NCBI RefSeq assembly: GCF_000218685.1
Contig: NW_006763292.1
Location: forward strand, 682,562 to 746,561
Length of the DNA stretch: 64,000 bases
Direction of reading: 5' to 3'
From: Serpula lacrymans var. lacrymans S7.9
Taxonomy: Eukaryota; Basidiomycota; Agaricomycetes; Boletales; Serpulaceae
The translations under genes and the position numbers were made by a program. Position 1 is the stretch's first letter. Each line of letters opens with the position of its first letter. Of this stretch, positions 56,042 to 64,000 are shown piece after piece. Under the pieces are notes generated by a model. That model was not told the DNA's origin. It was given only the letters and a program-made list of their open reading frames with translations, and ran no database searches.

Positions 56042-58104
56042 ATGCTCATATTCAAGTGAACTTCAAGTACAACTCATCAATACAAAATATCTCAGAACAT
56101 TTGGCACAGAGGTTTGCAAACACCATGGGCTGCTGCAAAACAGCTTGGGTGATTTTGTTAAAGTGTGTATTTAAATTTTGGCTTTGCATGCTCATGTCCA
56201 TGCACACTTATTTAACAGAGTAATGATGTTATGAAAATGTTAGTTGACATCAGGGGATGACTACTCCTGATGGAGGCGGTGACTAAAGGAGAACAATGGG
56301 AGAAAGTTAACTGGTAATTCACTCAGTCATTAGTCAGGCATCTTCTATTTCTGTAACATATTTCTGCATAATAAAAATGGCAATATTGTGTTGCTTCCAA
56401 TAAATTGTCTGATAGTATGATGTGCTCAAATAAATACTTGAATCATGCTAAAAGTATAAGTGACGTATGAATCAAATTATGACCATTCAACAGACTATCC
56501 CTGAATCATTTGGCAATACATTGTGAAAAGAACATTGACATATATTATATAGACCTTTTGCATTGATATTTTTCTCAGTGTATAATTGACTGATGCTGCG
56601 CCTCGCTTCTATCCTAAAGATATTACTTCCAGAGAATATTATCTTGATCTTACATAATTCACAGCCATTGTTTTATTTATGCAGGCAAACCAATGGGCAG
56701 CAGCTTGGAATGACTAACACTGTGAGACTTTGTGGTATTTGGACAAAATTTAGATTACTAACACTGAAATGATATTTATAAAGGCTGATGGCAAAAAAAG
56801 GTTTAGGAAAGGTTTTGGCAAATTGGCAGTGTACACGGCCAATTGTTAACGTTATGGCAGAAATAAAGTGAGAAAACAATATCTGGTAGATATCTGGCGG
56901 TCCAGAAGTAGCCTGTCCTGCATGTTCCAAATATATAAGTGCTATATTGAATTCAGAACATAACATTGTACCCACAATATATACATGTAAACTTGCAGAT
57001 ACATAGTATATGATAGGCTGTTGATGCACATGTCACTGACATATATCATGAGGATATATAGCAGCTATATATAGGCCTAGTAATGTTCACACCCAGAGTA
57101 TAGGACTTACTGTGCATGTAGTCTACTATATCTTTCCTCATTTTGGGGTACATATCGTAGGCTCCAAGCTTTCTAACCATTGGCCTAGCGGTACTCCTCT
57201 GCCAAAGTCCCTCAAGAAATTGACTCTGCTACAATGCGGCTGAGACAAATATGGGCCCTTAGCCGTTTGCGGAAGAGTGAACCAGAGCAGCCACCTACAA
57301 ATTTTTGAGCACAACACACTGCTATTTTCCCACATCCTTTTCCTCTCTTACATCAAGTCTCTTCACTTTTTTGCTTGGACTTGGACACAATATTCAATAT
57401 TGCAGTCAAGCAGACTCATAATGGTGTGCTTACAGAGGGATCTTGCTTATGTAGTTTGCTCAAATATATTAGTTATTGATTTGCTATTTGTTTTTTTGAC
57501 CATTGACAATGATTGATGGTAACTCAATACAGTTTTATATCTACTGTCATGTCTGTAGTCTATATGTAATAAATATTGCTGCAGATATATGTACTGTATA
57601 TGTATTAGTGATAGGCTTACCATTTTTGATATGGCTGCTATAATCCATGCAGTTGGCAGTGTAGAGCAAGAATAGCACCCCGTGCTTGCCCTGTGCACCT
57701 CATTCATTATTTTCTTTATACTGTAAGACTTTGAACACTCTGAAAAACAGTGTGCTCCAGCCAGAGCGCCAAAACTGTACAGTTTGACATCATCTCCTCC
57801 TCCTGCCTGGCTTGGTCTGGATTTCCAGCATTCCTTATCTCATTTAAAGTTTATAACCCTAATAAACTATACAGTACACAGTAACACTGTCTTGGCACAT
57901 ATTCCTGGGCTACAGATGCCCTCAGACACCTTCACATGGTAATCAATGGAGACGTGCCATCTGCAAAAGATGTGTCGCTGACACATGCTCATTGCCTACA
58001 CCAGCAAAAAAATGTCTTCCCACTTCTGTTTCACATACAGATTATCATTCTATGCACTCATGTACTTTTATAATATAGTCATTAAATCCATAGATAATAA
58101 CTCT
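56042..58104. other. Anonymous AT-rich sequence
   Basis: No recognised gene. Short minus frames at 56673-57029, 57138-57335 and 57447-57707 have no motif. A sequence at about 57160-57200 resembles a tRNA box A on the minus strand but has no clear arms. Confidence 0.4.
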
Positions 58105-58520
58105 TGTAACAACCAAAGTTTGAATACTCTGGCGCACAACTCAGACAAGCAGAGAGGAGAGTGGAGGAGTGGATAAACTCCTTAGTGGTAGGACCAAGTT
58201 AGTTGTGGCTAAACAACAGGAGGACTTGCTGAGGAGTCTCCTTGATCGATTCAGGTTTATATACATATATATACTGTTTGTACATGTGTACTGTACAGTT
58301 ACTAAGGGTGGTGGCTGATGATCTTGTAGGGTGCAGCCCTTGTGACCAGCTCCACCACGTGAGAGAATTGTATCTAAAACTAAGAAGAAGCAGTGCAGTG
58401 TGAGAAAGTGAAAGTCTGGACAAAAGGAAAGTGCCGCCTGGTACAAGTGTGTGAAAAATGAGAACAAAGGTTAAGGAGGAGAACAAAAGTTAAAGGTCCA
58501 AAAAGTGTGTATTGTAACAA
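58105..58520 (-). repeat. Solo LTR of Gypsy family G1 (copy I)
   Basis: 416 bp, minus orientation. Flanks ACTCT (58100-58104) and ACTTT (58521-58525), one C/T transition. R segment in sense is AGCAAGTCCT; the TATA region is altered (TATATAAACC with extra TATATG repeats). Confidence 0.92.
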
Positions 58521-58550
58521 CTTTTGTACATAAGTAACACATAATACATC

Positions 58551-59231
58551 AGGAAAAACACTTTGGCTATATAGCAGAGGCAATATCATTTATGCTATTA
58601 TAGCTTTAATAGTACTATAGCATCAGAAAAAACACTTTGACAATATAGCAGAGGCAATACTATTTATACTATTATAGCTCTCATAGTACTATAAGTTTGA
58701 GCACACATGTATAATATTATATAGCTAGCTAAGGCATTACAATGGCTCTTATAGCTCTAATAGCCTATATAGCTGTTAAGGCCATAGTTCATATTTATAG
58801 TAATGCTTTATCCAAGTATAAATTGTCAATGTGTAAAAAAAATGACAAGTCCATGAAAGGTCAATATATTACACATGTATAGTATATTTTGTAAGTCTTT
58901 ATGGTGTAGTGGATAAATGTGTGGTATGTGGCTGTAGATTGATTGGTCAGCAAAAAAGTGGACCAACAGGTTGAGAGTTCAAACCTTGTGTGTGTGATTA
59001 TTTTTTAAAATCAGCCACAAGCTCTCTCATAGCTCATATAGTCAGCCATATGCTATAAGTGATATAAGTGTTATAAGTGCTGTAAGAGGCTATAGCCAAC
59101 TATAAGAGTACTATAAGAGCACATTGTTCCTTATTAGATGTTGGGATTTCTATTGCAACTATGATCACTATGGCAACTATATTTGCCACTATAGTACTAT
59201 TAGAGTCTATATAGCCAAAGTGTTTTTTCTG
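58551..59231. mobile_element. 681-bp non-autonomous inverted-repeat transposon
   Basis: Ends are 25-bp inverted repeats starting CAGGAAAAACACTTTGG (58551-58575) and ending in its complement (59207-59231), 24/25 identical, flanked by perfect 6-bp repeats ATACAT (58545-58550 and 59232-59237). The left end is tandemly duplicated with 74-bp period (58551 and 58625). The interior is AT-rich with many TATAG/CTATA words and no ORF of note. The CAG terminus suggests a hAT-related or similar superfamily, but the 6-bp duplication does not fit hAT's 8 bp. Confidence 0.88.
58902..59006 (+). promoter_or_regulatory. Possible Pol III internal promoter inside the MITE
   Basis: Box A-like TGGTGTAGTGG (58902-58912), box B-like GAGTTCAAACC (58975-58985) and a T6 run (59001-59006). 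A TTGGTC...GACCAA hairpin lies between. The cloverleaf does not fold well, so this is a tRNA-related head or coincidence. Confidence 0.35.
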
Positions 59232-59237
59232 ATACAT

Positions 59238-60314
59238 CATAGTGTTTATATCAGCCTTAGCTATATGAGCATATTGGAAAGTACAGCTAAGTCAGTACTG
59301 AAGTCATAACAATGCATAGTGGAGAAGGGAGGTACCTCCCTGGCACTAGGAAACACAGCAGAATCAGTTATATGATCCTGGGGTATGGTATTGGAACATG
59401 CACCTTCAAACATTGCTTCAGACATGCTCATCTGTTGACAATTCAATTGTTTGAATACTTCTACTTCTTACACTCCTCTGGCCTCTATTGCCCCTGTTTG
59501 GCGAGCTTTGTGATGGATCACTTGCATTGGATCCTACCTCTTGTTGGTTCCTTGGGATGCTGGTGTCTGAGCACCTTTTTTGTTTCCTCCAAATAACTTC
59601 ACCTGTGATCTGTTGTGCTTCCAGCTCAGCTTTGTGGGCCAAAAGCTGAGCTTTTGTGAGGCTCCACTAAAAGCACATCATATTCTTCCATGAATCTTGA
59701 AGTGTATGGATATTCTCCACTGTCCCAATGACAGAGGGGTTTACAAAGGGAATGTCAGTGAGCCAACCAACATTTTTCACAGCATGTAGGGGGATTATGG
59801 CTTTATTATATTCTTTGTAATTCATCTTGACTTTTTTGTTGACTGTTTGACCTGTTATATATGTAAATAAGTAGTGCCTGATAGCTTAAAATTACAAAAA
59901 ACCTACACAAACCACTGTGAATCAAGCATGTACATTGTTGACAGCTATTCAACAGGTTATCACACTTTGAAACATCTCAAAAATCATGATAGTAAATAAG
60001 TATGCCCTGTATGACACTGATAACTTACTTTCACTGCGTGAGCACCCCCATTGCTTGAAAAGCCTTGCTATGTCATCTGGGTCTCTTCCTATAACATTCT
60101 TCCAAAAATCCATAGTATTATCACTACTGTACCATATTGCTACACCTAAACCATTTACATGGCCTTTTGTCAGGAAAAAACAGCCATATAAACTGGTACA
60201 TAGTGCAAGGCTGTTAATCTGAGAGACCAGGCTAGCTAACATGGCCATATTTTCATTAGTTTTGCTTACCTCTTTTGCAATTCTATCAGATGTCCAGAGG
60301 ACGTTGTCATGAAC
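59238..60314. other. Region with an unassigned minus-strand ORF
   Basis: The minus frame 59949-60365 includes VLWTSDRIAKEVSKTNENMA, KGHVNGLGVAIWYSSDNTMD and FWKNVIGRDPDDIARLFKQW, which reads like real protein. Its first codons (above about 60315) come from the adjacent 1-kb repeat, so the native gene is cut there. I recognise no family. 59238-59948 shows nothing. Confidence 0.35.
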
Positions 60315-61395
60315 CAAAGTTGATTGATAGCATGGACAGGTGTCAATAACAAAGTGAATATTCAAAAAGACTCACCTTTGCGCCACACAGGCACAGTGCC
60401 ACATGGAATAGTAATTAATATTACCTTTTTCAATCTTGTGGCTGATCAGCACCACCTCTATTAGGCAATCCAGTTGCGCTCACCTTTACTTTCCATTCAG
60501 TAATTTCCGTGTTTTGGCATTTTGGCAAATTTTTGCATCGCCACTAGCTACACATTGCATTGCGCCCTCGCCTTCATCATTTTCCTTACTCCCCTTCCTT
60601 TGCCTAGCCCCACCATGGGCCCCTTCCTCTCCTTTTTATTCTCACCCAACGGTCGTTTCTGAATCCCCATTCTAATCCACCTCTTTGTCACCTCCAGCCT
60701 CCTCCTCCTCATCTTCTTTGCTCCCCCACCATTTCTGATGTCACCACTTCCTATCCGCTTCCATCACCAATCTGTTGACTACCACGTGTCACTGCTGATA
60801 TCAGCAAAGCCCCGGCGGCTGGTCCAAATAGGGCAACAGGTCCATCTTCATGACATCAATCTGCCATCATATACTATCAAAACATTGGTCGCTCGTCTTG
60901 CCTGGTTGGAGTATGGGTGGGTAGTTTTTGAGCTGGAGAAGGTTCATCCCCTTGCGTCACCCATGTTCATCACTGTCCCATTCACTTGGGTACACTTATC
61001 TTTTGTCCATTGTCTTTGCTACAGCTACACCTACCACACGCTGCCTGGGACTCACTTGTTCCAAATTGGGACTACTCCTCTCCCTCCCTTGTTTGACCAG
61101 GTGGTCCAACACAACCAGTCTATTGGTGAGGCCATGGAACTGTCGGATTTGGACTAGGTGGTGGACCGGTGGCTCCAGTTTCTTTTTTTTCAGCAGAACA
61201 TTCATTTACAGTGTGATTATTTTTGATTTTTGAATCATTTTTATGGACACATATTTTTTTAGAATGCCTGACTGACAATAAAGGAACTGTGTTGATACTG
61301 ATAGTGTTTTGCCTTGCCCTTTTTTTACCTGTATCTTCCCATGACATCATGATTTTCCTGCTCTCTTTTTGCTATTGGACTTTACTTCATGGCTG
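60315..61395 (+). repeat. 1-kb dispersed repeat, copy 2
   Basis: Pairs with 44810-45822. It has about 55 extra bp near 60411-60465 and about 23 extra bp near 60696-60720. The last 450 bp differs from copy 1 by about one indel in a T run and one or two bases. Confidence 0.9.
60738..61157 (+). CDS. 139-codon ORF carried by the 1-kb repeat, copy 2
   Basis: ATG 60738 to TAG 61155-61157; same length and reading as 45164-45583. Begins SPLPIRFHHQSVDYHVSLL. Function unknown; see the copy-1 entry for the comparison. Confidence 0.4.
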   Translation: MSPLPIRFHHQSVDYHVSLLISAKPRRLVQIGQQVHLHDINLPSYTIKTLVARLAWLEYGWVVFELEKVHPLASPMFITVPFTWVHLSFVHCLCYSYTYHTLPGTHLFQIGTTPLPPLFDQVVQHNQSIGEAMELSDLD

Positions 61396-62819
61396 TACAA
61401 ACCTGTGACATTACTCACAGCATTCATTGTTCTATCCCTTTCTTTTCCTTTTTTTGACAATCTTATCCTGTACTACCTACGCAGGATTTGTCAGCGTACA
61501 TTTCTTCCTTCATGTTCTTTCTCATTCTTTTTGCACAGATATACTGTGCATAGCCTACTTTTCTTTTACTATATAAACCCCTGTATTCTACCTTGTAAAA
61601 AAAATAAAAAAACAAGAAATCCAGTCCAGACTTGTTCTCTAAATCTCAAGTTCACTACTCTGCTACTTGTGATCCAGTGTGGTCACAACACTTCCCACTG
61701 CTACCACTGTCAACTGCTGTCATTGTCACTTCCCACTTTTTGAAGTCATTGTCATCCCTTTCAATTAGAGTCCTTCTGAGCACTACAGTTTGTGCGTCAG
61801 GAGCATGCTATCACTGGGAACCTTGTTATCTTGTCATTCTCAAACCTACCTTGTGCTAAGATTAGCAAGGTAGTGCTCATCCTATATTCGTCTCAAAAAG
61901 CCCCTATTTTCTATAGTTCAACTATCCCTCCTCCTCAAAACCCACACCCATACATTCTGGGTTTTACTTTGAAGGATCCTCATACATACCACCCCACAAA
62001 CAACCAGAGCACCCACTGTTCTAGGAGGCAAAACCCATAAACAAGTTCTGTGGAATCTGGGAGGATTGTGTGTTAGTTTGTTTTGTGTGTGTGTCTAACA
62101 ACAGTTCTCATCATCAACAATGTCTCGAGCAGCAGCAGCATTGATTGAATGACTACCCTTCAACTTAAGCTCACAGCTCTCAAGGACATATTGCAGAGCT
62201 CAGTCTTCTGTGCTGGTGTTAAGTCCCAGTTTTCAGCTACCAGACTTTGTAGTACTGCCAGTTGTTTTTTTACACCTGTGGGTAGATCTAAGAACCTAAT
62301 TAGAAAGAAACAATTAGCACACAAATGAGTGAGATGTGAGCCAACCTTCCAGAGCTATCGAGGAAAGCGTCTAGCTCGTCGGATGTGAAATGAAGAGGCG
62401 TCCGAAGATCATTCGATGACGGTAGTGTATATGGTAGTGTGCCTTTTTTCTAATTATGGTAAGTGGTGTGTCTATCTACGACAAGCCTGGGACCCCAGAC
62501 ACCTTCTCCTGGCGTCTTCCTCTCCCTACCACAGCCCGTGTTTTCTTGTATGTTGTTCCAGCTGTAGTGGGTTGCTTCATATACTCCATTGTGATATCAT
62601 GCTTAAGGGCCAGAGCCTCCAGCTTAGTGTCCTGGGCAGGTAAAAAATGTGTCTAAGTTTTCTTTATGGCTGTCCTTGGCCACCTTTTGCTATTCTGCTA
62701 CCAATTTAGGAGATGTTCTTTCAGCCTCACTCAATGGGCGAGCAGGCGATCACACAGGAAGTACAGTGTGAGTGTGATTGTGTGATGCCCAGTGGGACCA
62801 GAGGATGCCGTAGTGCCCA
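61396..62819. other. Promoter-like sequence and a possible minus-strand spliced ORF
   Basis: CTATATAAACCCCTG near 61571 is TATA-like, followed by a short A-rich run. On the minus strand a spliced reading is possible: DTKLEALALKHDITMEYMKQ (about 62540-62620), an intron ending near 62455, TPLHFTSDELDAFLDSSG, an intron at about 62293-62345 (GTTGGC...ATTAG), then FLDLPTGVKKQLAVLQSLVA and LTPAQKTELCNMSLRAVSLS to a stop near 62155. It looks protein-like, but I cannot name a family or fix the exons. Confidence 0.3.
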
Positions 62820-63560
62820 TAGGACCAAGTTAGTTGTGGGTAAACAACAGGAGGACTCACTGAGGAGTTGTTACGCTTGTGATGTACAAGCTTGGTAACA
62901 AAAGGGTTTCTGGATATGGAAGTGGTTTCTGATAAGCCCGTGGACAACGGGTTTGAGACATATTCTGAAGTAGCTGAAGGGTTTCAATATGAATACCAAG
63001 TTGCACTGTTGAAGCGTACAATCGTATTGGAGATAACTACAATACAAGTGGCTATATATACTGTCCTACTTTAGGGTAGGTGTTTGTGTTGAACAAACGA
63101 CAACGGGTGAAAAACTATAATGAGTAACGAGTGTGGGAAATAGTAATGAGTAGTGGTAGGTAGCTACTCAAAGAAGAAATAAAGTTCATATGAGTCACAG
63201 TTTGTAACAGGAGTCTCCTTGATCTATTGGGATCTACAGACTATTTGTACATGTGTATCTTACAGTTGATGAAGGCAGTGGCTGATAATGTCATAGGGCA
63301 CAGCCCGTGTGATCAGCTTCACTGTGTAAAAGACTTGTAGCTAAGAATAAAGAAAAGCAGCACAGTGCGAGAAAGTGGAGTTTGAACTATATGGAAAGTG
63401 CCACATGACACAGTGTGTGAAAACTATTGGGGCCTTTGGCCTGCAGTCCATATCTGAGTCAGGTAAAAGTAGTACACCATTAACATATATCATTTATTTA
63501 CAAAAGAGAGTTAAAGTGGAGAATGAAATTTAAAGGTCCAAAAATTGTGTATTGTAACAC
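62820..63560 (-). repeat. 3' LTR of the right-edge Gypsy element (family G1, copy J), doubly interrupted
   Basis: LTR sequence occupies 62820-62868, 63211-63429 and about 63509-63560. It is interrupted by a G2 LTR (62869-63210) and an 80-bp insertion (about 63430-63508) of unknown origin, and about 85 bp of its outer (U5) end is missing. R segment is AGTGAGTCCT. It ends TGTAACA at 63560 next to the polypurine tract. Confidence 0.85.
62869..63210 (+). repeat. G2 LTR nested inside a G1 LTR
   Basis: 342 bp, TGTTACGCTTGTGATGTACA to CAGTTTGTAACA, with perfect target duplication GGAGT (62864-62868 and 63211-63215). It shows G2 was active after this G1 element inserted. Confidence 0.95.
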
Positions 63561-63570
63561 TACCCCCTTA
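63561..63570 (-). promoter_or_regulatory. Polypurine tract of the right-edge Gypsy element
   Basis: In sense AAGGGGGTAG directly before the LTR's TGTTACA, as required for plus-strand priming. It establishes which strand of the G1 LTR is sense. Confidence 0.8.
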
Positions 63571-63710
63571 TAAGGCTCGACTTCCAGGCCCGACTAAGTA
63601 CCAGAGGTAGTAGTTAAACTTTTGGGTATAGGTTAAAAAAAGGAATTAAAAAGGGTTGAATCCATGCCTCTAAGCTTTCTAGGAGCCGAGGGATTCTTAG
63701 AATAAAATTC

Positions 63711-64000
63711 TCAAACAGCATTGTGGGAATTGTCCAGATAGGCTTCTGGTTTCCACATTCTGTCCTCATCTCCATAGCCCTTCCATAGGACTAGGGACTC
63801 TAATTTTCCACACTTCAAGCATGCATCCACCACCCATTCTACTCCTAATTCTTCTTCACCTTCCTGGGTGACTATAACCAATCTGGGCCGGTCTACGCCC
63901 TGTCCCGGTAGCGGCCCTTTGTAGGGTTTCACATAGCTAATATTGACCATTGGTACTACCCTCATTTGTTTTGGGAGTTCCAGCTCCACCGCATTGGGTT
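63711..64000 (-). CDS. Gypsy integrase C-terminus with chromodomain (partial)
   Basis: The frame enters from the right edge. LELPKQMRVVPMVNISYVKP is the integrase C-terminal module (compare the usual HPVFHVSLLKPY). Then VEWVVDACLKCGKLESLVLW and KGYGDEDRMWKPEAYL form a chromodomain with the aromatic/WKGY core, placing the element among chromoviruses, whose integrase tail reads histone marks to choose insertion sites. Ends at a stop at 63711-63713, 140 bp before the polypurine tract. The rest of the element is outside the window; the same family's 5' end may be the one at the left edge, but they are separate copies here. Confidence 0.9.
   Translation of the reverse strand, partial: PNAVELELPKQMRVVPMVNISYVKPYKGPLPGQGVDRPRLVIVTQEGEEELGVEWVVDACLKCGKLESLVLWKGYGDEDRMWKPEAYLDNSHNAV

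Noticed and set aside
57155..57205. tRNA gene on the minus strand.
   Set aside because: Only a box A-like string is present; no D-arm, anticodon-arm or T-arm pairing could be built.
62456..62656. 66-codon plus-strand ORF with a hydrophobic segment as a small membrane protein.
   Set aside because: It overlaps a possible spliced minus-strand reading and has no supporting context.
1744..63560. CRISPR-like array from the many repeats.
   Set aside because: Repeats are LTRs hundreds of bases long, irregularly spaced and in both orientations; the organism is eukaryotic.

Overview
This window looks like a transposon-dense, non-syntenic island from a filamentous basidiomycete of the class Agaricomycetes. 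The evidence is short GT-AG introns of about 50-60 bp, a heparinase II/III-like protein with an N-terminal membrane anchor, uncharacterised multi-copy proteins I recognise (from memory only) from mushroom genomes, and Ty3/Gypsy, Ty1/Copia, Helitron and CACTA-like transposons. Genus cannot be read from the sequence. Most coding sequence is relics with frameshifts and stop codons. The clearest ordinary host gene is the heparinase II/III-like gene at 47.6-50.1 kb (minus strand), and it too has an apparent frame break.

Layout. 0-2.9 kb: 5' end of a minus-strand Ty3/Gypsy element (LTR 2442-2857, gag, start of pol) whose leader is split by a solo LTR of the same family. 2.9-9.8 kb: anonymous sequence with one more solo LTR. 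9.8-15.1 kb: two relics of uncharacterised agaricomycete proteins, one split by a solo LTR. 15-17.9 kb: tandem repeat, hairpin, LTR and integrase fragments. 17.9-22.6 kb: a 5'-truncated, mutated Copia element ending inside a tRNA-like sequence. 24.1-31.0 kb: a Copia remnant whose LTR is split by a nearly intact nested Copia element (24896-30802, perfect 5-bp target duplication, LTRs about 98% identical by eye). 32.9-33.7 kb: minus-strand Pif1/Helitron helicase fragment. 35.5-41.9 kb: a decayed plus-strand Helitron (Rep plus helicase) split by a solo Copia LTR. 41.9-42.8 kb: relic of another agaricomycete family, meeting the Helitron ORF tail to tail. 44.8-45.8 and 60.3-61.4 kb: two copies of a 1-kb repeat carrying a 139-codon ORF. 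45835-45934: assembly gap. 47.6-50.1 kb: heparinase-like host gene. 50.9-52.6 kb: Myb/SANT-like ORF between two solo LTRs. 53.6-55.1 kb: CACTA-like transposase relic split by a solo Copia LTR. 55.7-63.6 kb: more LTRs, including one nested in another, and a 681-bp inverted-repeat element. Right edge: the 3' end (integrase chromodomain) of another minus-strand Gypsy element.

Two features tie the window together. First, the main Gypsy family (about 416-bp LTR, ten copies here) has the signature of Tf1/sushi-type self-priming: 10 nt starting about 33 nt downstream of the LTR TATA box are exactly complementary to a site 2 nt inside the 5' LTR. The nested Copia element instead has a primer site matching the anticodon half of initiator tRNA-Met, as in Drosophila copia. 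Second, differences among repeat copies and between target duplications are overwhelmingly C/T or G/A transitions, often at CpG, which suggests methylation-driven or RIP-like decay. I found no CRISPR array, rRNA or clearly functional tRNA, and no wholly new system; the best leads are in the findings.
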